From: Zobellia galactanivorans
GTDB taxonomy: Bacteria; Bacteroidota; Bacteroidia; Flavobacteriales; Flavobacteriaceae
Reading direction: 5' to 3'
Length of the DNA stretch: 64,000 bases
Assembly: GCF_000973105.1 (NCBI RefSeq)
Contig: NC_015844.1
Location: 2,352,501 to 2,416,500, forward strand
The position numbers and the translations under genes are program-made. The notes beneath the pieces are model-generated. The model was not told the DNA's origin and ran no database searches. It saw only the letters and a list, made by a program, of their open reading frames with translations. This document shows, piece by piece, positions 1 to 9,255 of the stretch (its first letter is position 1; each line of letters starts with the position of its first letter).

Positions 1-1
1 T

Positions 2-571
2 AATCTGACCGTTTTGCAGATCGATGCCCATGCCGACCTACGCGAGTCGTACGAGGGTACAAAATACAACCATGCCTGTGCGGTTCACGAAGCCAGTCAG
101 ACCACAAATCTGATCCAAGTAGGGATTCGTTCCATGGATGCTATAGAAAAATCGTTTATGGACGAAGAAAAGACCTTCTTTGCCCACGATATGGTACATG
201 ATGAGTATTGGACGGACAAGGTAATCGAAGCCATGACCGACAACGTCTTGATTACCTTTGATCTTGATGCCTTTGATCCTTCGATCATGCCTTCAACGGG
301 AACTCCCGAGCCAGGGGGACTCTTTTGGTACGAGACCTTAGAGTTTTTAAAACAGGTATTCAAGGAGAAAAACGTAGTGGGCTTTGATATTGTGGAGCTC
401 TGTCCCAATCCCGCGGATAAATCTTCAGATTTTCTTGCCGCTAAATTGTATTATAAAATGCTAAGCTATAAATTTATGGGTGAGGCGTCAGATGACGAAT
501 ATGACAATACCTACGATGTAGATTACAAATCAGGTACGAACGGTTTAAAATTTGATGATGACGAAGACTAA
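2..571 (+). CDS. speB: Agmatinase (ureohydrolase family), 3' part
   Basis: C-terminal 189 codons of a ureohydrolase; the reading frame is open to the left edge, so the start lies outside the window. Metal-ligand motifs of the arginase/agmatinase family are visible: DAHADLR near the left edge and FDLDAFDPS about 80 codons later, followed by the substrate-loop GTPEPGG. The family hydrolyses agmatine (or arginine) to putrescine (or ornithine) and urea with two Mn ions; agmatinase is favoured over arginase from the motif spacing and the polyamine-related neighbour. The end is acidic (DDDED). It overlaps the next gene by 14 bases, so both are probably co-translated. Substrate choice cannot be proved from this fragment. 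Confidence 0.88.
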   Translation, partial: NLTVLQIDAHADLRESYEGTKYNHACAVHEASQTTNLIQVGIRSMDAIEKSFMDEEKTFFAHDMVHDEYWTDKVIEAMTDNVLITFDLDAFDPSIMPSTGTPEPGGLFWYETLEFLKQVFKEKNVVGFDIVELCPNPADKSSDFLAAKLYYKMLSYKFMGEASDDEYDNTYDVDYKSGTNGLKFDDDED

Positions 572-1535
572 AGGAGCAATTTCCGAATTTATAGAAAAAT
601 ATTACCTGCATTTTAATGCTGCCGCTTTGGTTGATGCCGCCAAGGCATACGAAGAGCAATTGAACAAAGGTTCTAAAATGCTTGTGTCATTGGCCGGAGC
701 GATGAGTACTGCCGAATTGGGCAAGATCTTTGCCGAAATGATCCGTCAAGACAAGGTACAGATCATATCGTGTACAGGGGCCAACCTAGAGGAGGATATC
801 ATGAATTTGGTAGCACATTCACATTACAAACGTGTTCCCGAATACCGAGACCTTACGCCCCAAGATGAGTGGAATTTACTCGAAAAGGGCCTGAATAGGG
901 TAACCGATACCTGTATTCCCGAAGAGGAAGCCTTTAGAAGGTTGCAGGAGCATATTTTTAAGATATGGAAAGATGCCGAGGAAAAAGGGGAGCGTTACTT
1001 GCCGCATGAATACATGTATAAAATGTTGCTTTCCGGGGTGCTTGAAGAGTATTATGAAATCGACCTTAAAGATTCATGGATGTACGCCGCTGCGGAGAAG
1101 AACCTACCTATTGTGTGCCCAGGATGGGAAGACAGTACTATGGGCAACATCTTTGCATCTTATGTGCTAAAGGGCGAGTTGAAGGCCAGTACCATGAAAT
1201 CGGGTATTGAATATATGACCTTCTTGGCCGATTGGTATACCGATAACTCTAAAAACGGTATCGGCTTCTTTCAAATCGGAGGAGGTATAGCTGGTGATTT
1301 TCCTATCTGTGTAGTGCCTATGCTCTATCAAGATATGGAACGTACCGATACACCGTTCTGGAGCTATTTCTGCCAGATCAGTGATTCTACCACCAGTTAC
1401 GGGTCGTATTCGGGTGCGGTTCCGAACGAGAAAATTACATGGGGGAAACTCGATATCGATACCCCGAAATTTATAATAGAAAGCGATGCAACCATTGTTG
1501 CGCCATTAATTTTTGCTTATCTTCTTGACTTATGA
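558..1535 (+). CDS. Deoxyhypusine synthase-like protein
   Basis: About 325 residues, nearly full DHS family length. The N-terminus (KGAISEFIEKYYLHFNAAAL) and the C-terminal segment SGAVPNEKITWGKL match the deoxyhypusine synthase fold; Lys297, in WGK, is at the position of the catalytic lysine that forms the aminobutyl-enzyme intermediate in eukaryotic DHS. Bacteria have no eIF5A, so protein hypusination is not the expected job; family members in bacteria are thought to move aminobutyl groups between polyamines. The gene sits directly after agmatinase, which makes putrescine, which fits a polyamine role (inference). ATG codons at 555 and 558 and a TTG at 552 are all possible starts; 558 gives the usual family N-terminus. 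Confidence 0.85.
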   Translation: MTKTKGAISEFIEKYYLHFNAAALVDAAKAYEEQLNKGSKMLVSLAGAMSTAELGKIFAEMIRQDKVQIISCTGANLEEDIMNLVAHSHYKRVPEYRDLTPQDEWNLLEKGLNRVTDTCIPEEEAFRRLQEHIFKIWKDAEEKGERYLPHEYMYKMLLSGVLEEYYEIDLKDSWMYAAAEKNLPIVCPGWEDSTMGNIFASYVLKGELKASTMKSGIEYMTFLADWYTDNSKNGIGFFQIGGGIAGDFPICVVPMLYQDMERTDTPFWSYFCQISDSTTSYGSYSGAVPNEKITWGKLDIDTPKFIIESDATIVAPLIFAYLLDL

Positions 1536-1858
1536 GTAGTAGAAAAGAAAACACAAATTTAAAGCGCGTCATCGTAGACTTTAAAAAGTTGACCCCAGAA
1601 GTGTTGAAGCTTTTGGTGGAGGCTTATCCCGATGGTTATGATGATCGAAATATTATTTCCTTCAAAAATGCCAATGGTGAACGTATTGAAGCTGTTGAAG
1701 TGTTGACCGAAGACACCAAATATTTGGTGAAGATCAGTGCGAAGCTTGAGTACACTATGGAGAATTACGACGAAGATGATTATGAAGATTTTGATGATGA
1801 CGATCCAGATGCGGTAGTAGAGCCCGACCCTGAAGATATGGCTCAAGACGATGATTAG
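1532..1858 (+). CDS. Small acidic conserved protein
   Basis: 108 residues; the start overlaps the preceding stop as ATGA, so translation is probably coupled to the DHS-like gene. The first 75 residues are mixed (a helix-strand pattern with KKLTPEVLKLLVEAYPDGYDD) and the last 35 are almost entirely Asp/Glu (YDEDDYEDFDDDDPD). I recognise no catalytic motif. Small proteins of this type next to DHS or agmatinase genes are common in Bacteroidota, but function is unknown. An acidic tail could bind cationic polyamines or basic proteins (speculation). The 114-base gap after it contains a short GCCCG-TTCTT-CGGGC hairpin (1891-1905) without a T run. Confidence 0.75.
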   Translation: MSSRKENTNLKRVIVDFKKLTPEVLKLLVEAYPDGYDDRNIISFKNANGERIEAVEVLTEDTKYLVKISAKLEYTMENYDEDDYEDFDDDDPDAVVEPDPEDMAQDDD

Positions 1859-1972
1859 AGCCGTTCTACGGTTTGCGCAAAACCTTTGTTGCCCGTTCTT
1901 CGGGCAGTGGCCCTTCTTAGCTCTATTCCAAAATTTTGTTCATAGTAACAATTACCGCTTAACGCCTGTTCG

Positions 1973-3502
1973 ATGAAAATAGAGGATATAGAGAATATAG
2001 AGTTGAAGTTTTTAAGCCTTGATGATTATCAAGAGCTTAAAGATGCCATGATATCGGCCTATGCCAATATGCCTGGATCCTACTGGAAAGAAAAGCAAAT
2101 AAAATCGCTTATCGATAAATTTCCGGAAGGCCAGGTGGTAATCAAGATAAATGGACAGTTGGCCGGTGTGGCCCTGTCCATTATTGTAGACTATGACCGT
2201 TTCGATGACGAACACACCTATGAGCAGATTACGGGCAACTATTCCTTTGCCACGCATGACGATGAGGGCGATGTGCTCTACGGTATCGAGGTCTTTATAA
2301 AGCCACAGTTTCGCGGTCTTAGATTGGGGCGTCGCTTGTACGATTACCGAAAGGAATTGTGCGAGAAGTTGAACCTTAAAAGTATTGTCTTTGGAGGAAG
2401 AATGCCCAATTTTCATAAATACATGGGCGAGCTTACCCCAAAAGAATACATTGCCAAGGTGCGCCGTAAGGAAATTGCCGATCCTGTACTGAACTTTCAG
2501 ATCAGCAACGACTTTCACCCTGCCAAGGTCATGAAGGGATACTTGGAAGGCGATAAGGATTCGAGTGACTTTGCCATTCTGATGGAGTGGGACAATATCT
2601 ATTATCAAAAACCTTCTAAAAAGGCGGCGACCAAGAAAAAAGTCATTCGTTTAGGGCTTATACAATGGCAGATGCGACCCTATAAAGATTTGGAAGAACT
2701 GCTGCAACAGGCGGAGTATTTTATCGATGCCGTTTCAGGGTATAGGTCCGATTTTGCCCTGTTTCCCGAGTTTTTCAATGCGCCCTTGATGGCCAAGGAC
2801 AATCATTTGTCCACTTCCGACGCCATTCGTGAATTGGCTAGGCATACGGGTGATATTGTACAGAAATTTTCTGAGTTTTCCATATCCTATAACATCAACA
2901 TCATAACCGGAAGCATGCCTGAAATGATCGATGGCCGTTTGTACAACGTAGGCTATTTGTGCCGACGTGACGGTAGTATGGAACGTTATGAAAAATTACA
3001 TGTCACCCCTGACGAAGCCAAGGTCTGGGGAATGCAAGGTGGAACCCAACTAAGGGCCTTCGATACCGATTGCGGTAAAATAGGCGTCTTGATCTGTTAT
3101 GATTCCGAATTTCCTGAACTAAGCCGTTTGTTGGCCGACGAGGGTATGGATATATTGTTCGTTCCCTTTTTGACCGATACCCAAAATGGCTATTCTAGGG
3201 TGCGGTATTGTGCCCAGGCAAGGGCGATAGAAAACGAATGCTATGTGGCTATTGCCGGTAGCGTGGGCAACTTGCCCAATGTGCAGAACATGGATATTCA
3301 ATTTGCCCAATCCATGGTATTTACACCTTGTGATTTTTCCTTTCCCACCAATGGGATCAAGGCCGAGGCCACACCGAATACCGAAATGATCTTAATAGCC
3401 GACGTAGATATCGATTTGCTGCGCGAACTTAACCAATTTGGGGCCGTACGGAATTTGAAGGATAGAAGAAAAGATATATTTGAACTAAGAAAAAAAGTGT
3501 AG
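1973..3502 (+). CDS. Fused GNAT acetyltransferase and nitrilase-superfamily amidohydrolase
   Basis: 509 residues with two domains. Residues about 5-200 look like a GNAT N-acetyltransferase; the acetyl-CoA loop is visible as [15 protein letters not shown]. Residues about 225-505 are a carbon-nitrogen hydrolase. All three catalytic residues of that superfamily are present: Glu266 (FPEFF), Lys341 (YEKLH) and Cys375 ([10 protein letters not shown]). The same arrangement is known from proteins such as Bacillus YhcX, whose substrates are not established. The gene ends one base before the RimK-like gene, so the two form an operon. A linked acetylation and amide hydrolysis of one small molecule is plausible but unproved. 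Confidence 0.9.
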   Translation: MKIEDIENIELKFLSLDDYQELKDAMISAYANMPGSYWKEKQIKSLIDKFPEGQVVIKINGQLAGVALSIIVDYDRFDDEHTYEQITGNYSFATHDDEGDVLYGIEVFIKPQFRGLRLGRRLYDYRKELCEKLNLKSIVFGGRMPNFHKYMGELTPKEYIAKVRRKEIADPVLNFQISNDFHPAKVMKGYLEGDKDSSDFAILMEWDNIYYQKPSKKAATKKKVIRLGLIQWQMRPYKDLEELLQQAEYFIDAVSGYRSDFALFPEFFNAPLMAKDNHLSTSDAIRELARHTGDIVQKFSEFSISYNINIITGSMPEMIDGRLYNVGYLCRRDGSMERYEKLHVTPDEAKVWGMQGGTQLRAFDTDCGKIGVLICYDSEFPELSRLLADEGMDILFVPFLTDTQNGYSRVRYCAQARAIENECYVAIAGSVGNLPNVQNMDIQFAQSMVFTPCDFSFPTNGIKAEATPNTEMILIADVDIDLLRELNQFGAVRNLKDRRKDIFELRKKV

Positions 3503-3503
3503 T

Positions 3504-4874
3504 TTGACTGACTTAAAGATTATAGGAAGCGAAGAATGGTGCGTGTTTGAAAATTTGGGTATCCCGGCCATAAAGGCAAGGGTAGATTCAGGGGCCAAAA
3601 CATCGTCCATACAAGCGACCAACATAAAGATTATTATGAAGGGCACCCAAGAATGGGTAAAGTTTGAAGTAAGCCCGCTTCAAGAAAACCGAAGTATTTC
3701 CATACCCTGTCAGGCGCGGTTGGTAGACCGTAGAATGGTAAAAAGTTCTTCGGGAATCTCAGAAGAGCGCTTGGTGGTACGTACTGCGGTTACCTTGGGA
3801 GACGAGACTTTCGAGATAGAGCTTACCTTGGCCAACCGTGATACCATGGAGTTTCGTATGCTCTTGGGGCGCGAGGCGCTGAACGAACGTTACATTGTTA
3901 ACCCTGCACTCAATTATCAGATACAGGATTTTGACGAAGCGGTCATTAACCAAAAATACGCTCCCTATTTTAAGGAGAAAACGGGGTTAAAGATTGCCCT
4001 CTTGGCCAGCAACCCTAACCTATATAGTAATAAGCGTATCATGGAAGCCGCTGAGGCCCGTGGTCATGAAATTGTTTTTCTGAACGTAGAATTGGCTTAT
4101 ATGAAGCTTGATGCCCACTCGCCTGAAATCCGGTATAGAGGGGGCAATATTCTGAATGCCTTCGATGCCGTTATACCGAGAATCAAACCTTCGGTTACCT
4201 TTTATGGTTGTGCATTGATCCGACAATTCGATAATCTTGGGGTCTATTGCCAAAATACGGCCGAGGCCATTACGCAGTCAAGGGACAAGCTTTTTGCATC
4301 GCAATTGTTTTCTAAGAACGATATACATATTCCTATAACCGGTTTTGCCAAATCCCCAATGGATACCAAAGACCTGATCAAAATGGTCAATGGGGCACCT
4401 TTAATTATCAAGTTGCTGGAAAGTACTCAAGGAAAAGGGGTGGTGCTCGCCGAGACCAATAAGGCTGCAGAGAGCGTGATCAATGCATTTAAAAGTGTAA
4501 ATACCAATATTTTGGTGCAAGAGTTTATCAAGGAAGCCAACGGGCAAGATATTCGCTGTTTCGTTGTCAACGGAAAAGTAGTGGCCTCTATGCAAAGACA
4601 GGCTGAAAAAGGGGAGTTCAGGGCCAATATCCACCAAGGCGGCAAGGCTTCCATTATTAGGATCACTTCCGAAGAACGCAAACTGGCACAAAAGGCGGCA
4701 AAAGTTTTGAACCTGGCCGTTGCCGGGGTCGATATCATTCGCTCGAACAAAGGCCCCTTGCTCTTAGAGGTAAATTCGTCCCCCGGTCTTGAAGGCATCG
4801 AAAATGCAACGGGAAAAGACATTGCCAATGAAATGATCGTGGCCATTGAAAAGAAGTTAAGGTTTAGTATCTAA
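3504..4874 (+). CDS. Retropepsin-like domain fused to RimK-type ATP-grasp ligase
   Basis: 456 residues. Residues about 6-140 are the RimB/PF05618-type pepsin-fold domain, with the signature RVDSGAKTS (Asp28) and the second conserved stretch LLGREAL. Residues about 165-455 are a RimK-like ATP-grasp ligase: [25 protein letters not shown] and the metal-binding end [11 protein letters not shown] are visible. RimK proteins join glutamate or other amino acids to a C-terminus or to small molecules. In many bacteria the two domains are separate neighbouring genes; here they are fused. The start is TTG at 3504, one base after the previous stop, as no ATG lies before the conserved N-terminus. It is followed by a strong terminator. 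Confidence 0.85.
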   Translation: MTDLKIIGSEEWCVFENLGIPAIKARVDSGAKTSSIQATNIKIIMKGTQEWVKFEVSPLQENRSISIPCQARLVDRRMVKSSSGISEERLVVRTAVTLGDETFEIELTLANRDTMEFRMLLGREALNERYIVNPALNYQIQDFDEAVINQKYAPYFKEKTGLKIALLASNPNLYSNKRIMEAAEARGHEIVFLNVELAYMKLDAHSPEIRYRGGNILNAFDAVIPRIKPSVTFYGCALIRQFDNLGVYCQNTAEAITQSRDKLFASQLFSKNDIHIPITGFAKSPMDTKDLIKMVNGAPLIIKLLESTQGKGVVLAETNKAAESVINAFKSVNTNILVQEFIKEANGQDIRCFVVNGKVVASMQRQAEKGEFRANIHQGGKASIIRITSEERKLAQKAAKVLNLAVAGVDIIRSNKGPLLLEVNSSPGLEGIENATGKDIANEMIVAIEKKLRFSI

Positions 4875-4948
4875 ATCGAACACCCTATCAAATAGTCCGA
4901 ATTTGGAACTATAATACTATACCGTAGTACCTATATAATAGACCGAAA

Positions 4949-4979
4949 AAAGAAGACCTCGTTTTGCGAGGTCTTCTTT
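4949..4979 (+). terminator. Rho-independent terminator after the RimK-like gene
   Basis: A perfect 13-bp stem (AAAGAAGACCTCG against CGAGGTCTTCTTT) with a 5-base TTTTG loop, 75 bases after the RimK stop. A-rich before and T-rich after, so it may work in both directions. Confidence 0.85.
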
Positions 4980-5025
4980 GTTATATATAAGGATGCCAAA
5001 ATAGAGGTATACTTTCTCTTTGTGG

Positions 5026-5193
5026 TTACCCTTTTCGACCTACCGACATAGCCCATGGATCTATCTTCAATACATGGGTGTGATACACATCAAAATGTCT
5101 TTCACCTTCCTTTTTGACCTCCTTGCCGATATCACCGATAAAGGGGTCTCGTCCAAGTAATTTCTTTCTCCGATTAAGGGTCAAAATCCCGAC
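5026..5193 (-). pseudogene. Possible gene remnant, C-terminal fragment without a start
   Basis: Lies in the 493-base gap between the RimK-like gene and the CAP lipoprotein. The minus strand has a 55-codon open frame bounded by an in-frame TAG at 5194-5196 and ending in TAA. The reading looks protein-like (RRKKLLGRDPFIGDIGKEV, then HFDVYHTHVLKIDPWAMS), with a charge and hydrophobic pattern unlike random sequence, yet it has no start near its 5' end. It may be the tail of a lost gene. I could not assign a family. The rest of the gap (5197-5367) is AT-rich with no feature that I can support. Confidence 0.35.
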
Positions 5194-5367
5194 CTAATGC
5201 ATTATTTGTTCGATGTAAAATCAATGAATTACGATTGTATCTATCTGATATTTAGTTTTTTACAACTCAACGAGTAAAGCGTACCACTTGTATTGTTTTT
5301 CTACTTGACCGTACAATGTGCCGTTCAGGTCTAAGCAAAACAAGAAACAATAAAATTCATTTAAGTT

Positions 5368-5862
5368 ATGGTACGATTCAACACTTTACTTCTTATTGCA
5401 GTTACAGTTTTAATGACTTCATGTTCTTCTTCTACCACGGAAGAAGATGAACTTTACAAATCGGTTTCTTCTACCGCCCAAGAAGTAACGGTTTCCGATA
5501 TAGAAAAAGAGGTACTGGATGTAGTAAATGAATATAGGGTCTCTATCGGGCTGAATGCATTGAAGTTTAGCCAGGTTGCTTACAGTTATGCAAATGCCCA
5601 CAACACCTATATGATTTCGGAAGGTCAGATCAGCCATGATAATTTTGATATAAGGGCTTCTAAATTATCTGTAGATGCCAAGGCCGATTATGTTTCTGAA
5701 AACTTGGGTATGGATTTTACGAATGCCGAAGATATTCTTGAAGCATGGAAAAATAGCCCGATTCACAAGAAGGTTATGGAAGGTAATTTTGAATACACGG
5801 CGGTTAGTGTTACCGCTGACGAGAATGGGGTACTTTATTTTACCCAGCTGTTTTTTCTATAA
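5368..5862 (+). CDS. CAP/SCP-domain lipoprotein
   Basis: 164 residues. The N-terminus is a lipoprotein signal (hydrophobic stretch then LMTSC, lipid-bearing Cys19) followed by a Ser/Thr-rich linker. Residues about 45-164 are a CAP (cysteine-rich secretory/antigen 5/PR-1) domain: VVNEYRVSIGLNALKFS, then AHNTYMISEGQISHDNF, then SENLG and WKNSPIHKKVMEGNF, the last of which carries the usual conserved His. Such domains in bacteria are extracytoplasmic and of mostly unknown function (lipid or metal binding proposed). It stands alone, with terminators on both sides, so is probably transcribed by itself. Confidence 0.85.
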   Translation: MVRFNTLLLIAVTVLMTSCSSSTTEEDELYKSVSSTAQEVTVSDIEKEVLDVVNEYRVSIGLNALKFSQVAYSYANAHNTYMISEGQISHDNFDIRASKLSVDAKADYVSENLGMDFTNAEDILEAWKNSPIHKKVMEGNFEYTAVSVTADENGVLYFTQLFFL

Positions 5863-5906
5863 GATAAAAAGTATAACATACACTTAAATGGACCAATATT
5901 AGGTTG

Positions 5907-5933
5907 GCCTCCTATTTCGCAGAAGTAGGGGGC
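5907..5933 (+). terminator. Terminator after the CAP lipoprotein gene
   Basis: A 12-bp stem (GCCTCCTATTTC against GAAGTAGGGGGC, two G-T pairs) with a 3-base loop, followed by ATTTTTA, 44 bases after the stop codon. Confidence 0.65.
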
Positions 5934-6081
5934 ATTTTTATGGCCTAAAATAAGGTGAAAAGGGGGTGGAAATGCGATGACTTCCTTCCAAATTATTGTT
6001 TTTCAGGGAATAATACGTGCGATTTAGGTTTTTTTTCCGCTCGATGAACTACATTATTGAATTAAAATATGCGAAAAGTTG

Positions 6082-6111
6082 TGCATTTCATCGAAAAAAC
6101 ATGCATTTCAT
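6082..6111 (+). repeat. Direct repeat pair upstream of the T9SS substrate operon
   Basis: The 10-mer TGCATTTCAT occurs twice, at 6082-6091 and 6102-6111, with a 20-base period (about two helical turns), 80-110 bases before the ATG of the operon. Spacing on one DNA face is typical of a dimeric regulator site. No exact -33/-7 promoter could be placed downstream. The rest of the 328-base gap (5863-6190) holds the terminator above and AT-rich DNA. Confidence 0.4.
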
Positions 6112-6190
6112 GGAGTAAAAATAATAGCGTAGGCAATAACATTTAGTACAAGGGAGTTTTTTATAGGACCTAAACCAACATTCTTTACCT

Positions 6191-9100
6191 ATGATACGTA
6201 AAACTACCTTAAGGCAAAACTTGCTGTTACTTTTCTCGTTTGTTTGCTTTTTTTCTTTTGCTCAAGATAGGGTTTATACTAGTGCTATTACTAGTGAAAA
6301 CGAAGTAGATCTATCTAACAATGCTATAGGTACCGATTTAACAACCAATGCGACAATCAGGGCGAATTCTGGTATTGCTGTGGGAATTGGTGCTTATGAC
6401 GGACATTTGGAACTCGCCTATCCGTCCACACTACCGGCGAATACTACCAGTTATTTAAAAATTGAGACCGAAGACAATTTGCTCTCCAGCCTATTGGGTG
6501 GCAGTCTAGGGAATTTACTATCCGATATAGTCGGGGTACTGCTTATAGGAAACCAAGAGTTTACTGTTGAGGCCCGTAATGTCAATACTACTGTCCTTCA
6601 ATCGAATTCTGGAATTGTCGATGCTTTTGCGTCTGATGAGGCAAGGGTTGTTATTGATGAGGCAGGGACTTATTTTCTTGCCGTGACCCCAACAAGCGCC
6701 TATGACAGGGTCCGCTTGACCAACAGCGTCGGATCATTGATCGGATTGAGTCAAACCAGAGATCTCGATGTTTATGGCTCTTTTTATGGCGATGGAGATA
6801 CCCCATGTGGAGCTCCTAGTTTTACTTCGTACAGTGGTAGCGGCATATCGTTGGACCTTCTCGACTTAGGAGGCGCAGGAGTGACCGACCCACATTTGGC
6901 CATTGATGGCGATAGCAATACCTTTTCTGAGTTAGGACTTGGAGTTATCGGTGTGGCAGCCAATATAGAACAGACCATCTATTTCAATAGCCCGGAAGAT
7001 ACAGATGATTATTACTATGTAGAGATTGCTATCGACCCTTCGCTATTACAATTGGATATTGCTGACTCCATTGAGGTAATCGGTCAGAACGGTGCGGCAA
7101 CACCTGTCTATACAGAGAGTCTATCGAATTTATTGGATTTAGACCTGTTGGGTCTGTTACAGAGTGGTCAAACGGCCGTTATCGGCTTTGATCCTGCAAG
7201 CCCTATAGATCGGGTAACGGTGAGGTTATCATCCTTGGTCGGTGTCGGTATCGATCAGAATATTAAAATTTACGATGTGTACAGGGCTCCTGAAACACCT
7301 GTAATCACCGCTACCGCAGATGACCTAAATATCTGTGCGGGTTCGGCTACTAGCATAACTGCGGAAATTCAAAACACTACCAATACAGAGTTGAGATGGT
7401 ACGATGCCGAACACAACGGAAACCTATTGGCAACCTTAAACTCGGGTGATGCGTTTACCACACCGGTCTTAAATTCAGACACGACCTATTATGTGGCCGC
7501 TGCCGAAATCGGTTGCGCCGAGGAATCTCCTCGAACCGAAGTTGAAGTAAATGTCGTTGCCATTCCGACTGCGGCCGATATTACGGTTCTGGGCAACGAA
7601 AACCCTGTTTGTTCTTCGAACACTGTAGTTCTTGTTCCTTCAAGTACGGTAAACGGAAGCTTTACTTGGTACCTTGATGGGACAAAGACCACCGAAATTA
7701 CCGATGGAATGGTAGATGGTGGGGTTACTTATGAAATTGATTCCAATGGTGTTTTGACCGTAACCGGGCTGACCGAAGTGGGATCTCCGTACACGTATTT
7801 TGTGTCGGTGAAAGATGATTTGGCCGGTTGCGAGAATGTTTCTGGCGATTTGAAATCGGTAGAGGTCAATGTGGTAGATTTTTCAAAGACGGTATCTATT
7901 GATTCTGAAACTTTGATAAGCCTAGATAATCTCCTTGATATTTTTGATGGTACCAGTACGGTAGATGTAACCGGAACCGTATCGGGCGATGTTGTCGCAG
8001 GAGAACCTATTTCCTTGGCCGTAAACGGAAAGCTTTTTGATGGGGTTGTGGGAGCCGATTCATCGTTTAGCGTTGCAGTAGATGCACTCGATCTGGTATC
8101 CGACCTAGATAACACCCTTGAAGCCTTTTTGCAAGGTGTTCTTTGTAGTGTTTCCACTGAAATTTCGGTAGACCTTCCTGATTTAGTGATAGACGATGTG
8201 CTACAGGTTTTCTGTGCCTCTGATTTTGCTACCGTAGCGGATTTGCAGGTAGATCTTGACGATATCGTTTTCTTCGATGACCTCACGGCAGGATTGCAAA
8301 TTGATGCCAATACACCCTTGGTCGACGGACAGGTTTATTTTGCGGGAATTTTAGATATTCCTACTTCTATACTGGCACGGGTACAGATTAGTGTTCAGAT
8401 TATTGATGTTCCAACACCCACTACCGACGACACGGATCAAGTTTTCTGTGAAAGCGATAGTCCCATAGTAGGCGATATTCAAACCGACCAGACCAATGTA
8501 GTGTTCTACGACAGTGCTTCGGGCGGAAATGTTATCGATCCTTCCACCCCCATAGAAGATGGCCTTAGCTATTATGTTGCGGCGGTCGAAAATGGGTGCG
8601 AAAGCAGTCAGCGGTTGGTGGTTACCACGAGTTTGGTCGATGATGGTTCTACACCTATCACGTTGACCGGTGAATTCGAGGATGCCTGTCAAAACCGTTC
8701 GTATACCTATGTGACCAATGCCGATAAACAAAATTATGTTTGGGAGATTGTGGGAGGTACAATCATAGAGGGAGGAACTTCTACCGATGATTTTGCAACC
8801 GTAAGGTGGACCGAGTTGATCGATACCCAAATCAGCGTTTCCTATGTAGATGAATCGACATGTAGCCCCAATAAAATGCTTTCTCAAAATGTTGAGGTAG
8901 AGAGCTGTGGCGTGGTTATGGGAGAGGAATTCTGTCTTAAGGTTTTCAATGAGTTTTCCCCGAACAATGATGGTTTCAATGATTTCTTTACCATACAATG
9001 TATAGAAGATTACTCCAATACCTTGGAAGTCTATAACCGAAACGGAAACCTTGTCTACAAAGCCAAGGATTATCGAAATACTTGGAACGGGCTAGCAAAT

Positions 9101-9214
9101 GTCAAAGGCGTTTTGAGCAGTGGAGATCATTTGCCTTCAGGAACGTATTACTATTCCATTACGATTCCTGAGCTGGAAAGAAACCTCGTCGGTTGGCTGC
9201 AATTGGCTAGATAA
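6191..9214 (+). CDS. Large T9SS type-B secreted protein with Ig-like repeats
   Basis: 1007 residues. A Sec signal peptide (LLLLFSFVCFFSFAQ, cleavage after about residue 24) is followed by an Asp/Thr/Val-rich, Lys-poor body typical of exported adhesin-like proteins. Ig-like modules with the CHU_C-associated look are visible near residues 375-455, 670-735 and 748-820; the last two share the pattern F-C-x-S-D, V-F-(F/Y)-D and D-G-x-x-Y. The last 93 residues are a T9SS type-B (gliding-motility-associated) sorting domain: NEFSPNNDGFNDFFTI, the NRNG turn, TWNG and SGTYYYSI. Expected to be exported by the type IX system and kept at the surface. The SprF-like and OmpA-like genes follow in the same operon, as is usual for type-B substrates. 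Ligand unknown. Confidence 0.92.
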   Translation: MIRKTTLRQNLLLLFSFVCFFSFAQDRVYTSAITSENEVDLSNNAIGTDLTTNATIRANSGIAVGIGAYDGHLELAYPSTLPANTTSYLKIETEDNLLSSLLGGSLGNLLSDIVGVLLIGNQEFTVEARNVNTTVLQSNSGIVDAFASDEARVVIDEAGTYFLAVTPTSAYDRVRLTNSVGSLIGLSQTRDLDVYGSFYGDGDTPCGAPSFTSYSGSGISLDLLDLGGAGVTDPHLAIDGDSNTFSELGLGVIGVAANIEQTIYFNSPEDTDDYYYVEIAIDPSLLQLDIADSIEVIGQNGAATPVYTESLSNLLDLDLLGLLQSGQTAVIGFDPASPIDRVTVRLSSLVGVGIDQNIKIYDVYRAPETPVITATADDLNICAGSATSITAEIQNTTNTELRWYDAEHNGNLLATLNSGDAFTTPVLNSDTTYYVAAAEIGCAEESPRTEVEVNVVAIPTAADITVLGNENPVCSSNTVVLVPSSTVNGSFTWYLDGTKTTEITDGMVDGGVTYEIDSNGVLTVTGLTEVGSPYTYFVSVKDDLAGCENVSGDLKSVEVNVVDFSKTVSIDSETLISLDNLLDIFDGTSTVDVTGTVSGDVVAGEPISLAVNGKLFDGVVGADSSFSVAVDALDLVSDLDNTLEAFLQGVLCSVSTEISVDLPDLVIDDVLQVFCASDFATVADLQVDLDDIVFFDDLTAGLQIDANTPLVDGQVYFAGILDIPTSILARVQISVQIIDVPTPTTDDTDQVFCESDSPIVGDIQTDQTNVVFYDSASGGNVIDPSTPIEDGLSYYVAAVENGCESSQRLVVTTSLVDDGSTPITLTGEFEDACQNRSYTYVTNADKQNYVWEIVGGTIIEGGTSTDDFATVRWTELIDTQISVSYVDESTCSPNKMLSQNVEVESCGVVMGEEFCLKVFNEFSPNNDGFNDFFTIQCIEDYSNTLEVYNRNGNLVYKAKDYRNTWNGLANVKGVLSSGDHLPSGTYYYSITIPELERNLVGWLQLAR

Positions 9215-9255
9215 CACGCTTTTCTTTAACTATTCACACCAAACCTTTACCTATT

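Noticed and set aside
1891-1905. GCCCG-TTCTT-CGGGC hairpin as a terminator
   Set aside because: Only five base pairs and no T run after it.
2012-2608. A 198-codon minus-strand frame opposite the GNAT domain
   Set aside because: No start context or motif; the sense strand has a clear GNAT fold.
4401-4846. Minus-strand frames opposite the RimK ATP-grasp region
   Set aside because: The sense strand holds intact catalytic ATP-grasp motifs, and the antisense translations have no family features.
7729-8998. Long open frames of about 190-215 codons on the minus strand inside the T9SS substrate gene
   Set aside because: They have low-complexity Ser/Thr- or Ile-rich translations, sit opposite a clear secreted protein and have no domain; an effect of the biased codon use of the real gene.
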